The notes under the pieces: model-generated
Database searches by the model: none
What the model saw: the letters and a program-made list of their open reading frames with translations, nothing else
What the model was told of the DNA's origin: nothing
Source: JAEUMD01 sp050246945
GTDB taxonomy: Bacteria; Pseudomonadota; Alphaproteobacteria; Rhizobiales; Hyphomicrobiaceae
Length of the DNA: 64,000 nt
NCBI GenBank assembly: GCA_050246945.1
Contig: JBFWVC010000011.1
Location: 137,895-201,894 of the forward strand
Direction: 5' to 3'
Made by a program: the position numbers and the translations under genes
Shown here: one piece after another, positions 1 through 9,058 of the stretch
Layout of the letters: the number at the start of each line of letters is the position of its first letter
How positions within the stretch are numbered: position 1 is the first letter of the stretch

Positions 1-359
1 TCGGCAAGGCCAACGTCACGATCATTGCCATGCTGATCAGCGGGGGCGCCGCGCTGGCAACGGCTCTCACGTTCGGTGGACCGGCGTGGCTGACAATTAC
101 TCTCATCGTCATCTGGGGCATTGCTATCGTGCCCGACTCCGCACAGTTTTCCGCCCTGGTAGCGGATCATGCACCGCCGGGACAGGCGGGAAGCCTGATG
201 ACCCTGCAGACGGCACTCGGGTTTGCGCTGACGATCGCGACGGTGCAGCTGACGGCCGTACTGGCCTCCCACTTCGGTTGGCCCGTGGTCCTTTCCGGCC
301 TGGCCATTGGTCCCGCACTAGGTGTCCTGGCCATGACGAAACTGCGATCGATGCCCTGA
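1..359 (+). CDS. MFS transporter, C-terminal fragment (cut by window edge)
   Basis: Only the last ~119 codons are present; the frame is open from base 3 to the TGA at 357-359. The visible part is hydrophobic, with about four membrane helices separated by short loops, and resembles the C-terminal half of major facilitator superfamily drug/arabinose-efflux permeases (motif VADHAPPGQAGSLMTLQTAL). It would be an inner-membrane secondary transporter. Substrate cannot be inferred. It converges on the broken sulfate permease downstream. MFS family is likely; no subfamily is assigned. Confidence 0.75.
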   Translation, partial: GKANVTIIAMLISGGAALATALTFGGPAWLTITLIVIWGIAIVPDSAQFSALVADHAPPGQAGSLMTLQTALGFALTIATVQLTAVLASHFGWPVVLSGLAIGPALGVLAMTKLRSMP

Positions 360-417
360 AGACTGCGGCCCTGAGACTTTCTTGCCCCTGTCGTCGAAGC
401 CGCCGAGGTGGGGTCCG

Positions 418-2150
418 TCATTCGTCGCTTCTGCCATTGCGACCCGTGCGTGCGTGTGCCACCGCGTCCTCGGCGGTCGCGGCATAGCGCGCGAGCGGCC
501 TGCGCAAACCGGCGACCAGCAGTGTCCGGCGCACAGATTTGCTGGCTCCAACAAAGTAGACCTGCGTCCCCGACTGGCGCAGCTTCTCGACGAAACAATG
601 CAGCGCCGTCGCGGCGGTGGTATCGACCAGCGGCACGTCGGAGAACTCGAGCACGAAAATCTTCGGGTGGCGGCCGATTCGATCGAGGGTCGCGCCAACA
701 GATGCTGTGGCGCCAAAGAAAAAGGCTCCGCGGATACGGTAGACGAGAACTTCCTCGCCCAGCGCAAGGGGTTCGTAGGTCGTCCGGTCGGGCGCCCGCA
801 CGTCGGCTTGGTCCTCTGCAAGCATTGAGCGGCCGGTTTCGACCTCCACAGCCTCGGCCATGCGGTGCAGGAAGAGGAATGAACCAAGCGTGACGCCGAC
901 GGCGATGGCGACCGTCAAATCCTCGAAGATCGTCAGCAGGAAGGTGGCGAGCAGGACAATTGCGTCTCACCCCGAAGTGCGCAGCAGGCCCCAGAACTCC
1001 TCTTTCTCGGCCATGTTCCAGGCGACGATGGCGAGCACCGCGCCGAGGCTTGCGAGCGGAATATATGAGGCGAGCGGGGCTGCAACCAGCATGAAGAGCA
1101 GAACATAGAGCGCGTGCACATCCCAGCGATGGGGCCATGTGCGCCCGAGCGGACGTTGGTGGCCGTGCGGGCAATGGTGCCGGTGGCGCACATGCCTGAG
1201 AAACTCACGCTGGCAATATTGGCAACGCCCTGAGCTACCAGTTCGCAATTGGTGCGGTGCTTGCGTCCCGTCATGCCGTCGGCGACGACTGCAGAAAGCA
1301 GGGAGTCGATCGATCCGAGCAGCGCGATGGCGAAGGCGTCAGGAAGCACATCGTGTATCTTTTTAATGTCGAAGTCCGGTAGGTTGGGCGCCGGCAGGCT
1401 GCGTGGCACTCCGCCAAACTTCGTGCCGATTGTCGCGACGTCAAGGTCCAGCAGGTAGGTCAAAACACCAGTGACGCCAACGGCGACCAGCAATCCCGGC
1501 CAGCGCGGCCTGTAGCGCCGCAGAACGATAATGATCGCTATGGCCAGCAACGCCAGGGCGACCGTGACCGGCTTCATCGTGTGCAGGCTGTCGGCGATGG
1601 CGGAGATCTTCGGCAGAAGGGCCGCCGGCTCCACTGCCATGTCGAGTCCGAGCAGTTCCCTCACCTGGCTCGCAAAAATGATTACGGCTATGCCAGCGGT
1701 GAAACCGACCGTGACGGGAAACGGGATATACTTGATATAGGTGCCAAACCTCAGGAAGCCGATCGCTACCATCATGACGCCTGCCATCAGCGTTGCCATG
1801 ACGAGGCCGTCGTAGCCGTGCCGCTCGACGATCGTGGCGATGAGGACGATGAACGCGCCGGCGGGACCGCCGATTTGGAAGCGGCTGCCGCCCAGCGCGG
1901 AAATGATGAACCCGCCGACGATCGCAGTATATAGCCCCTTATCCGGCGAAAGACCCGAGCCAATGGCGATTGCCATCGACAACGGCAGGGCGACGATGGC
2001 CACTGTCATACCCGCAAGTGCATCGGCGCGAAACTGCGGCCAGCCGTAGCCTTCGCGAAGCGTCGTCACGAGCTTTGGCATGAATAGCTCGGCAAACGTC
2101 GGCTGGGTCGGCTTATGTGACCTGCGCTCGGATGGTAGATCCATAGCCAT
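418..2150 (-). pseudogene. SulP-family sulfate permease, disrupted by a frameshift and a stop
   Basis: Reading from 2150, the first ~330 codons give a normal SulP N-terminus (GMTVAIVALPLSMAIAIGSG, then transmembrane segments through residue ~330). At about 1115-1119 the frame shifts by one base: after ..GPIAGM the homologous continuation HALYVLLFMLVAAPLAS is in another frame. That frame then meets TGA at 967-969, just before DAIVLLATFLLTIFEDLTVAI. The STAS domain (VLEFSDVPLVDTTAATALHCF) continues to 418. All pieces of a ~575-residue permease are present and collinear, so this is either a recent pseudogene or a locus with sequencing errors; two independent lesions favour decay. An intact member would take up sulfate or a related anion. 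Confidence 0.85.
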
Positions 2151-2244
2151 GGGTCATCTCACTGAAGGATCGGTGGGTTGGTGAGCGGGAGCGTCGACCG
2201 TAATAGCCGTCAGCTTCCGCCATTCTTGTCTTAGGGTCCGGACC

Positions 2245-2350
2245 CTAGTTCGTGTTCATGTCGCATCGCCGCATGAACACGATCCAGGTCTTTGAATTGA
2301 GCATGTTCTTCACGCTGAACGGCCACACACTTCAGCTGAACATGCTCTAG
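2245..2350. repeat. Palindromic intergenic repeat, family A (copy 1)
   Basis: Runs from CTAG at 2245-2248 to CTAG at 2347-2350. It contains two stem-loops: GTGTTCATG with CATGAACAC, then AGCATGTTC with GAACATGCT enclosing CACGCTGAAC and ACTTCAGCT. Related copies lie at 7291, 8810-9006, 33744 and 43582. The right-hand CTAG supplies the TAG stop codon of the XRE gene on the minus strand. A 16-bp perfect palindrome, TAGGGTCCGGACCCTA, lies at the left edge (2232-2247). Confidence 0.8.
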
Positions 2351-2652
2351 GGCTTCCTCGGGCGCTGGCGTCCGGGCGAGGCATGGAGGCCATCGGCCCC
2401 CTGCCCCGCTTCCTTGAAGCGCACGCCACGACCTTTCCCCTGGCTCAGAGTGTCGTCCGCGATCAATTCAATGCCGGCGACGTCGAAAGCCTGGACGACC
2501 TTCATCAGCGTTTCGACGACACCACGGACATGACCCTGACTCGCCTCCATCCGCTGGATGGTCGGCAGCGAGACGCCGGCGAGATCAGCCAGCGTCTGCT
2601 GGTCGATGCCGAGTAGCGCACGGGCTGCCCGCATCTGTGCCGCAGTAATCAT
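2347..2652 (-). CDS. XRE-family helix-turn-helix regulator
   Basis: 101 residues. Residues 1-65 form a Cro/C1-type helix-turn-helix: MITAAQMRAARALLGIDQQT followed by LADLAGVSLPTIQRMEA, a pattern typical of small Rhizobiales XRE regulators. The C-terminal tail (GKGRGVRFKEAG...) is basic and low complexity. It would be a cytoplasmic DNA-binding protein; its target is unknown and no antitoxin partner lies beside it. The stop codon is the CTAG at the edge of repeat A, so the last residues may have been altered when the repeat inserted. Confidence 0.82.
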   Translation of the reverse strand: MITAAQMRAARALLGIDQQTLADLAGVSLPTIQRMEASQGHVRGVVETLMKVVQAFDVAGIELIADDTLSQGKGRGVRFKEAGQGADGLHASPGRQRPRKP

Positions 2653-2776
2653 GAATAGGGACTCGCATTCTATGGGTTCAGGTGGTCAGAACATCAATCA
2701 TGATGCAAAATGCATCAAGATCGATTTCCTGCGCCTTAGTGTCACGGGGCGCGGGCAGCCTGCACGCACCGATCAA

Positions 2777-3049
2777 CTACCCGCCGCCACGCTGGAATGC
2801 GATTTCAAAGCGGCGCAGGAAGGCTTCCGCATCGGCGGTCGGGAAGCCCGTGAACGCAATCGTGACCTTGGCCTGCGGGAGTTCGAGAAGGCCACCGACA
2901 CGGCGCGGGGGCAAGGGCTCATAGGTGACCTCGGCCACGCCGCCGTTCCCGTCCCAACAAAGCGTCACCCGTCCATCAGCGATCACGACATCGGCGCCAG
3001 CGAAGGCTGCCAGGCTCTTGGCAAACTCGCCCGCCGAGAGCGTCATCAT
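2777..3049 (-). CDS. Conserved hypothetical protein, ~90 residues
   Basis: The frame is open to 3238, but the upstream part crosses a strong terminator and looks non-coding. The start chosen is ATG 3049 (MMTLSAGEFAKSLAAFAG). The product is a small soluble alpha/beta protein: residues 20-75 alternate short strands (DVVIADGRVTLCW, KVTIAFTGF), and it ends in AFLRRFEIAFQRGGG. It appears to belong to a small Rhizobiales family of unknown function (from memory, not searched). No signal peptide or membrane segment. Function unknown. Confidence 0.6.
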   Translation of the reverse strand: MMTLSAGEFAKSLAAFAGADVVIADGRVTLCWDGNGGVAEVTYEPLPPRRVGGLLELPQAKVTIAFTGFPTADAEAFLRRFEIAFQRGGG

Positions 3050-3235
3050 CTTCTCCACCGTAGTGGTCGTCGTAAGCGGTGTGACGGACACGAACAAGCT
3101 CTTCGTCGGGGTTTCGACATGGCGATCTGCGTTCGCTGGCAGGGCGGGAAGCCGACATCGGTATGACATCCGGCAAAATGCGCCTGCCTTCGGCGATGCA
3201 TGTCTCAAGCCCCTCGCACGACACGACGGCCGAGA

Positions 3236-3266
3236 CAAACAAAAAAGGGCGGCGCGAGCCGCCCTT
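3236..3266 (-). terminator. Rho-independent terminator
   Basis: Read on the minus strand: GGGCGGC, loop TCGC, GCCGCCC, then TTTTTTGTTTG. A 7-bp GC stem followed by a U-tract. It terminates transcription coming from the membrane-protein gene at 3343-4686 and also argues against the long start of the small gene downstream. Confidence 0.85.
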
Positions 3267-3295
3267 CATATGATCGTGCTCTTCGGGCTTCCCAA

Positions 3296-3326
3296 AAAGC
3301 GAAGGGCCGCCTCGCGGCGGCCCTCC
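3296..3326 (-). terminator. Second Rho-independent terminator in tandem
   Basis: AGGGCCGCC (3303-3311), loop of 4, GGCGGCCCT (3316-3324): a 9-bp perfect stem. On the minus strand it is followed by TTCGCTTTTTGG. It lies just after the stop of the 3343-4686 gene and about 40 bp before the next terminator, so the gene is closed by two terminators. Confidence 0.8.
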
Positions 3327-3342
3327 ATGAAGCCTGATTTGG

Positions 3343-4686
3343 TCAGGCGGCCTCGGAGCCAAAGGCCGTCGAATTCTTATCCTCCGTCTGGTCTGCGTCG
3401 GATCTCAGCGCAATGCCGATGTACCGAACTCTGCCTGCGATCTTGGCTTTCTGTACGCCAAGCTCACCAAATTCTCGTCCGAAGGTTGGCAGTGCGAGGG
3501 GCTCTTTGTTCTGCTCGTCGCACCATGCACAATAGTCTTCGTAGAGTTCTGTTGCAGTCAGACTTGAACCATCCTGGGTATCGATTCTCTCCTTGTAGAA
3601 GCGTTCAACATCGGTTTCGGGGGCCACGAGCCGCTGGGGCTGGGCCATGGGCGCCGACTTGTTATCGTTGGCGCCCGAACGCGGCGGTTCGATCGCAACG
3701 GGTGCCGCGGCAACTGCCGCAACCTCCGCCACCGCTGCCGCGGCGGTGTCGAGTTCGGAGTATTCGTCCGATGTCTCGATGCTTCTGATCTCCTCGGCAC
3801 GAGGAGCAGCAATTGCCTCGACTGCGCGCTCGGGCATGACAGCCGCAGAAGCCTTGACTTGAGCCGTCTCACGGATCCGCACCATCTTGGGTGCAGCAGG
3901 AGCGAGACGCTGGTCAATCCGCCAGGTCGAGAACGCGATGTACATGCCAAAACCAGAACCTATCTCGAGCAAGATCGCGATGAACGCCGTCAGCGCCATC
4001 TGAACCGTGTCGACATCAATTCCCGCGATCTTGGCCAGCACGGCAGCTTGAGGATCGGCTTCCGCCATCACGCTGCCGCCGCCCGCAGATGCGATCTTGG
4101 CCTGCGTCTCGGCGATGCGCGCCTCGAGCGCCATTCGCTGCTCGGCTGAGCCGTACTCTGCCGCCAGTGCGTGATACTTGTCGCAGTAGTCGCGCTGGTA
4201 CTTGCCTTTGGTCTTGGTGCAGCCGTCGGTCCATTTCCAGGCGCGGTCGTTCTTGGCCGCCTCCATCTCACTTTGGACCGTCGCAGCCGGGCGATGCTGT
4301 GGTACCCAGGAGAGTTGCTCCTGTGCACGTTGCAGATCGGCCCGCAGATCCTTGTAGGTTTGAGCTGCGACCTTGCGCTGCCCAGCCGTATCGAGCCGGT
4401 TCAGTGCAGCGTGACCGAAGGCCGAGGTCAGCGAATACGTCGTGACGACGACCCAGACCACGGCCGATGCCGCCGCCTGCGACCACATTCTGTTTCGTAT
4501 TGCGGCGAACAGGAAGAACGGTATCAGTGCCTTGAGGCAGTCGGCTGCGGCAGAAGCCGCACCATAGATCTGACCGTCCAGTTCGGTTTTTCCGAGACTC
4601 AGTCCGAAACGCCAATTCATCGCAGCGGAGACTGCCAATAGCACTCCCGCCGCGAGGACGCCTAACACGCCTAGAGCATGTCTCAT
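3343..4686 (-). CDS. Membrane protein with coiled coil and primase-type C-terminal domain
   Basis: 447 residues. Four predicted membrane helices: residues ~5-22, ~50-62, ~68-88, and ~233-255. Between helices 3 and 4 is a charged, coiled-coil-prone segment (~100-215) with a Cys-containing patch (WTDGCTKTKGKYQRDYCDKY). After an Ala/Pro/Glu-rich linker (~280-370) the C-terminus (ELYEDYCAWCDEQNKEPL, then PTFGREFGELGVQK) resembles the small winged-helix domain at the end of P4/D5-like phage and plasmid primases. That combination suggests a mobile-element origin, but no integrase, primase or relaxase lies nearby. Single gene closed by two tandem terminators. Function not known. Confidence 0.7.
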   Translation of the reverse strand: MRHALGVLGVLAAGVLLAVSAAMNWRFGLSLGKTELDGQIYGAASAAADCLKALIPFFLFAAIRNRMWSQAAASAVVWVVVTTYSLTSAFGHAALNRLDTAGQRKVAAQTYKDLRADLQRAQEQLSWVPQHRPAATVQSEMEAAKNDRAWKWTDGCTKTKGKYQRDYCDKYHALAAEYGSAEQRMALEARIAETQAKIASAGGGSVMAEADPQAAVLAKIAGIDVDTVQMALTAFIAILLEIGSGFGMYIAFSTWRIDQRLAPAAPKMVRIRETAQVKASAAVMPERAVEAIAAPRAEEIRSIETSDEYSELDTAAAAVAEVAAVAAAPVAIEPPRSGANDNKSAPMAQPQRLVAPETDVERFYKERIDTQDGSSLTATELYEDYCAWCDEQNKEPLALPTFGREFGELGVQKAKIAGRVRYIGIALRSDADQTEDKNSTAFGSEAA

Positions 4687-5935
4687 AGGATTGCCCTCTC
4701 CTTGTGCGGACAGCCGACGTCAGCCTGACGCCGGCTTGTGGTCTTGTTAGCCTGGAGGGGCGGGCTTCCGTCTCTTAAGCGCAACCAGTGCGTGAAGAAC
4801 CACTGCGAGAGATAAGAGCGCAGATCGGTCATCTGTGAGCTCCGGTGCCATTCCCCAATGGCTGCCGGCAGATTTCGAAAGCGTTCCCGGTTCGACACAC
4901 ACGAGAGATGGACCCCTGGCGCGTCTCGATGCCATTGCACAGTTTCAATCGCCGCTCGACCGAGGCTGTGCAGAACGCATCGAATAGGCCAGGGATAACA
5001 AGTTGTACGCAAAGAATACGCCCCCTCATGCTGGAGGCTAGCTCGATTCGTAGCGATTCGTTAAGAGAATCAGTTGGCTACAATTCGACATAGAAAAATC
5101 GGGGACGCCGACCACGGCTCTTGGGGCGCACGTGCGACCGGGCTTTTCCACAAGCCCGCGCGAGTTTTTCACAAGCCATCCCCAGCTCGGCAACCATCAA
5201 CCCACAACATCTAGTGGTCGAGACCCAGCCGCCGTCTACCTGTGCCATTCCTGCACGTGGGCGTGGCAATGCCGCTGCATCATGCCTGCCCTTGGTTTAC
5301 GTGTTCGTGCCCAGGTCTGCACCTAGTCGGCAGCATGATGGCTGTCACATTTCGGGCACGCCACATAATGACCGAGAAATGCGAGTTGCATCAGCCTCTG
5401 GTTCGTGAAAAATTGAATAGGGAAGTGGTCGGATTGCTCAGCGGAGGCGGTTTGTTTCCGAGGCCTGCCTCCCCTAGATGCGAGAGGGCATATTCCGCTC
5501 GTCTTTGCTCAGATCCCTTGACTGGCGCGACAACTTGCTTGGGCGTGCGCGGCGCGGCTCGGAGTGACCGGGCGAGAAGCCCAGTGACGTTTGGTTGGGT
5601 TTGGCTCGACTAATTCATGCTTGGCTGACGACTGAGAACGGCGTGAGCGAGTGTAACTCCAGGTTGCCGAGATTCAGAAGGACGAAATCCAAAAAGACAA
5701 AGAGGCATAATCCGTCGATCGCAGGCGCGGCTCCAACGGCAGAGGCGTGTTGGGGCAAGGCGGATTCGTTGACATCTTTGTGCTGAGGAGTTGACTCTAA
5801 CTACTTCGGCTGCCGGCTACTGCGACTGTCGGAAACCGGTTCTCGCGTTCGTGGGTCGGCAATTGTGTGCGGACGCCGCTTGCGGTTATGAAGTGAAGCC
5901 ATGTCGGAGCGGCTTGGCGCCAGAGAGGTTTCGCC
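4687..5935. other. Long non-coding region (1.25 kb), no supported gene
   Basis: Frames on both strands are short, lack ribosome-binding sites and show no protein-like composition. Around 5150-5210 there are two DnaA-box-like strings (TTTTCCACA and TTTTTCACA, one or two mismatches from TTATCCACA) and CCCACAACA, but no iteron array or AT-rich unwinding region, so no origin is claimed. Base composition is slightly less GC-rich than the flanks around 5640-5780. Confidence 0.4.
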
Positions 5936-7294
5936 ATGCGTGTACTCGGAAGCCTAGCGTTCCTGATTAGCGCGCTATGCGTCGGCGCTTATGCTTATTT
6001 CCCCCTAAACAGCTCACATTACGGACGGTTGGCGGAGATCATCCACGTCCGGGTCGGCGACACCCATGACGTGCGTGCTTCAACCGGCGACGCCCAACCA
6101 TCCTTGCAAAGGCGCAGCTTCTCACCGGGCCAGGACACGTTCCGTTCCATGATGGACGCTTCGGCAAAAGCCACGGCGCATTCGAAGTCCGGCGGCAATA
6201 CCCCGATGCTGGCGGGCAAACAGACCGCTTCGCCACCACCTTCATCAGCGCTGGAGACTTCCGAAGGTTTTGCCCCGGCATCCCGTCCGCAGGCCGGTTG
6301 GCGGACTGTCGTTGCCGGCGGAGACAGCGACCTGCGCCGTGCAGCGCCTAAGCGCAACGACTATCAGGCCCGCTATGAGCTGATCCAGAAATTGCAGACC
6401 GAGCTGGCGCGCGTTGGATGCTATCTGGGCGACGTCGACGGCGATTGGGGCCCGGGCTCGAAGCGCGCGGCCGGCGAGTTCCTGCGCAAGGTCAATGCGA
6501 CGCTGCCGATCGATACGCCCGACTACATCCTGTTGACGCTCATCCAGGGTCATGCCGACAAGGCGTGTGGCGTCTATTGCCCCAGCGGACAGGGACTCGC
6601 ATCAGACGGGCGCTGCGTGCCGAACGTGGTTGTCGCAAGCGGACCACAGCGCGGGAAGCTGCTCGCTCGCAAGACGTTGGGTGCGAGGGACATGAAGCTA
6701 CTGAGCAACCAGACGCATAATGTCGTGACGCCGGCTCCGGCTCTTCCAGCGCCTTCGACCCGCACCGCCAGTCGCGGAACAGCGGGTGGGTATGCGACAG
6801 GTGCCTCTGTGGCGGGCGCAACAACTTTTCTTCCCGATCCCGTCACAGGACTGGCCAATCGCAAAGCCGATCGCGACAGCCAAGGCGCCGGCGAACCGCC
6901 TGCGCGCGCGGTGCCCTTGCCCGGCATGATGGCGGTAGGTGCACCAATATACGAGCACGACAGCGTTCCAAACGCGCCGGCCGTCGCCGCGCTGACACCA
7001 CCGCCCTTGCCGGTGCAGTCGGATCCGGGCCGCCAGATCCCACCCGCCAGACAGGCAGTGGAGCGCGGAGCCAGCGAGTCTATTGCAAACAGTGAGTTCG
7101 GCCGCTCGTCGAGCGCTCCGGAAATCGAGCGCCCGCGGCGGGATGCCAGCGCCCACAAATCACGCAAGGGCAAGGAGGAGCAGCGGCGCGCGCGCTATGA
7201 TGGACGCGGCGATACCGTGCGCACATTTTCCGGCCGCGTGCGCCGCGGGTCGCCTCAGCACAACCTGATGCTCAGTCTTGGTGGCGTGTTCTAG
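5936..7294 (+). CDS. Exported peptidoglycan-binding-like protein
   Basis: 452 residues. An N-terminal signal-anchor (MRVLGSLAFLISALCVGAYA) is followed by a low-complexity region. The only globular part is at residues ~143-230: YELIQKLQTELARVGCYLGD, then VDGDWGPGSKRAAGEFLRK. This is a peptidoglycan-binding-1-type fold, followed by a small Cys-rich segment (ACGVYCPSGQGLASDGRC) that recurs in this protein type. The rest (~235-452) is Pro/Ala/Arg-rich and probably disordered. Likely an envelope protein that touches the cell wall; no catalytic domain is visible. The TAG stop lies within CTAG at the start of repeat A copy 2. Confidence 0.75.
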   Translation: MRVLGSLAFLISALCVGAYAYFPLNSSHYGRLAEIIHVRVGDTHDVRASTGDAQPSLQRRSFSPGQDTFRSMMDASAKATAHSKSGGNTPMLAGKQTASPPPSSALETSEGFAPASRPQAGWRTVVAGGDSDLRRAAPKRNDYQARYELIQKLQTELARVGCYLGDVDGDWGPGSKRAAGEFLRKVNATLPIDTPDYILLTLIQGHADKACGVYCPSGQGLASDGRCVPNVVVASGPQRGKLLARKTLGARDMKLLSNQTHNVVTPAPALPAPSTRTASRGTAGGYATGASVAGATTFLPDPVTGLANRKADRDSQGAGEPPARAVPLPGMMAVGAPIYEHDSVPNAPAVAALTPPPLPVQSDPGRQIPPARQAVERGASESIANSEFGRSSSAPEIERPRRDASAHKSRKGKEEQRRARYDGRGDTVRTFSGRVRRGSPQHNLMLSLGGVF

Positions 7295-7391
7295 ATCGTG
7301 TTCATGTTTCGTGGAAGCATGCACACGATCAAGTCCATTGTTTGGAACATGTATTTCACGCTAGACCGCTGCGCACTTCAGCTAAGCATCC
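7291..7391. repeat. Palindromic intergenic repeat, family A (copy 2)
   Basis: Begins with CTAG, which is also the stop of the preceding gene, followed by ATCGTGTTCATG. The second half, TTCACGCTAGACCGCTGCGC and ACTTCAGCTAAGCAT, matches the family-A core with several changes. The right-hand CTAG is not preserved. Confidence 0.7.
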
Positions 7392-7593
7392 ACTTGCGCA
7401 GGTCGGGCTCAGATCAAGTCACGTCTGGCCATCATGGCATGCACAATCTCATTGTTTTAGAGTTTGATTTGCTACCGCGATGGAGGCACGACCGTTCGCA
7501 TCACCGTCGATCAGGTTCTCGATCGTATTGCAGATGGTCCGCCCCAATCCTGATGATTGCATTCGCAAGGCGGGGTGGGTGCGACGGGCGACG

Positions 7594-7944
7594 TCATTCT
7601 TGCTGCGCGCGTGGGGGAACCGTCTCGGCCAGAATCCACTCCAGAAAGATTTCCGATCCTCCGGCCACCGGTATGACAACGAGCGCGGGGTTGTCGTAAG
7701 GATGGCGCGCCCGCACGTGATCCACAACGGCGGCCGCGAGACCCAACCGGGTCTTGATGAGGGCTGCCACCTCGGTATCGGCATGACGCTGTCCCTGCCA
7801 GTTGTAGATCGATGTCATTTCGCCCAGCACGTTGACGCAGGCCGCGAGCTTGCCATCGACCAATTCACCAGCAATGCTCGTTGCCGTGTCGCGATCCGGA
7901 AAAGTGCCGTACACCAATACCGGCTTGTCGTCCTCGCCCATCAA
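7594..7944 (-). CDS. cutA: CutA divalent-cation tolerance protein
   Basis: 116 residues, the usual length for CutA1. Family features in order: VYGTFPDRDTATSIAGELVD (first strand and helix), KLAACVNVLGEMTSIYNWQG (hallmark ACVN and YxWxG), and HPYDNPALVVIPV followed by a YLEWI-like FLEWI near the C-terminus. CutA proteins are small trimeric cytoplasmic proteins, historically linked to copper tolerance, though the biochemical role is not settled. Stands alone; divergent from nadK with ~65 bp between start codons. Confidence 0.95.
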   Translation of the reverse strand: MMGEDDKPVLVYGTFPDRDTATSIAGELVDGKLAACVNVLGEMTSIYNWQGQRHADTEVAALIKTRLGLAAAVVDHVRARHPYDNPALVVIPVAGGSEIFLEWILAETVPPRAQQE

Positions 7945-8009
7945 AGCACCTTATTACAACGCCCCAGCCGCCAACGGGCCCAATGCCCATCGATCCGACT
8001 TGCAGAGCC

Positions 8010-8813
8010 ATGTCATCTCCCAACCGATCCGAGACGGCCCCGCGCCGGGACTTCAAGAAGATCGCCTTCGTAGCCAGCGAGGTCGTCGAAGCCCAGCGCT
8101 CCATGAAACGGCTCTCCCAGCGCTACGGCAATGTCAAGCCGCGCGACGCGGACGCCATCGTAGCGCTCGGCGGTGACGGGCTGATGCTGCAAACGCTCCA
8201 TGCCTACATGAACGAGCAGATACCGATCTACGGCATGAACCGGGGTTCGGTCGGCTTCCTCATGAATGAGTACAGCGAGGACAACCTCACCGAGCGGCTC
8301 GCGGCAGCGGAGATCAGTCGGATACATCCGCTGTCGATGATCGCGCACGACAGGGAAGGAAGGGCGCACAAGAGCCTTGCCATCAACGAGGTCTCCGTAT
8401 TCCGCGAGCGTTTCCAGGCTGCGAAACTTCAGATCTCGATCGACGGCACGGTGCGCCTGCACGAACTCATCTGCGACGGCGTGCTGGTGGCAACGCCCGC
8501 GGGCTCAACAGCCTACAACCTGTCGGCGGGCGGACCGCTGCTGCCGATCTTCGCGCCGTTACTGGCGCTCACTCCCATCAGCCCGTTCCGGCCTCGGCGC
8601 TGGCCGGGGGCACTGCTGTCGAACGCGGCGCGCATCACGATCTCGGTGAAGGAGCCGGAGAAGCGGCCGGTGAGTGCGACCGCCGATCACTTCGAGACGC
8701 GAGACGTATTGCGCGTGGAGATCGCACAGGCGCATGCCATCGACCTCTACATGATGTTCGATCCCGGCCACGACCTCGACGAGCGCGTAATCTCGGAACA
8801 ATTCCGTTTCTAG
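8010..8813 (+). CDS. nadK: NAD kinase
   Basis: 267 residues from ATG 8010, the start that matches alphaproteobacterial NadK (FKKIAFVASEVVEAQRSMKR). It makes NADP+ from NAD+ and ATP or polyphosphate in the cytoplasm. Visible motifs: the nucleotide-binding VALGGDGLMLQTLH with the catalytic Asp of GGDG, the NE motif (LAINEVSVFR), and the conserved DGVLVATPAGSTAYNLSAGG. Length is normal. Its TAG stop is formed by CTAG at 8810-8813, immediately before a tandem array of repeat family A. Confidence 0.96.
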   Translation: MSSPNRSETAPRRDFKKIAFVASEVVEAQRSMKRLSQRYGNVKPRDADAIVALGGDGLMLQTLHAYMNEQIPIYGMNRGSVGFLMNEYSEDNLTERLAAAEISRIHPLSMIAHDREGRAHKSLAINEVSVFRERFQAAKLQISIDGTVRLHELICDGVLVATPAGSTAYNLSAGGPLLPIFAPLLALTPISPFRPRRWPGALLSNAARITISVKEPEKRPVSATADHFETRDVLRVEIAQAHAIDLYMMFDPGHDLDERVISEQFRF

Positions 8814-9006
8814 AACAGGTCGGGGAGCTTGTCTGAAGCCTGTTTTTCACGCTGAACCGCATAAAACACTTCAGCTAAACATGCTGCTTGGTCTGAGGCA
8901 TGTTTTTCACGCTGAACCGCATAAAACACTTCAGCTAAACATGTTGCTTGGTCTGAAGCATGTTTTTCACGCTGAACCGCATAAAACACTTCAGCTAAAC
9001 ATGCTT
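8810..9006. repeat. 60-bp direct tandem repeat, three copies, built from family A
   Basis: After CTAG and ~18 bp, a 60-bp unit starts at about 8831, 8891 and 8951: TCTGAAGCATGTTTTTCACG, CTGAACCGCATAAAACACTT, CAGCTAAACATGCTGCTTGG. The copies differ by only two or three bases. Each unit is one family-A hairpin (AGCATGTTT with AAACATGCT). There are no variable spacers, so it is not a CRISPR array. Confidence 0.9.
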
Positions 9007-9058
9007 AGCGACAGGGCGACAACGCGGTGTCGCAATCATAAGTCGTGCGCGTTCCTGT

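Noticed and set aside
5145..5215. DnaA-box-like strings suggesting a replication origin
   Set aside because: Only imperfect matches, no clustering, no AT-rich unwinding element and no dnaA, parA or repABC genes nearby.
8831..9006. Three evenly spaced repeats resembling a small CRISPR array
   Set aside because: The 60-bp units are contiguous with no variable spacers, each is itself a palindrome, and no cas genes are present.
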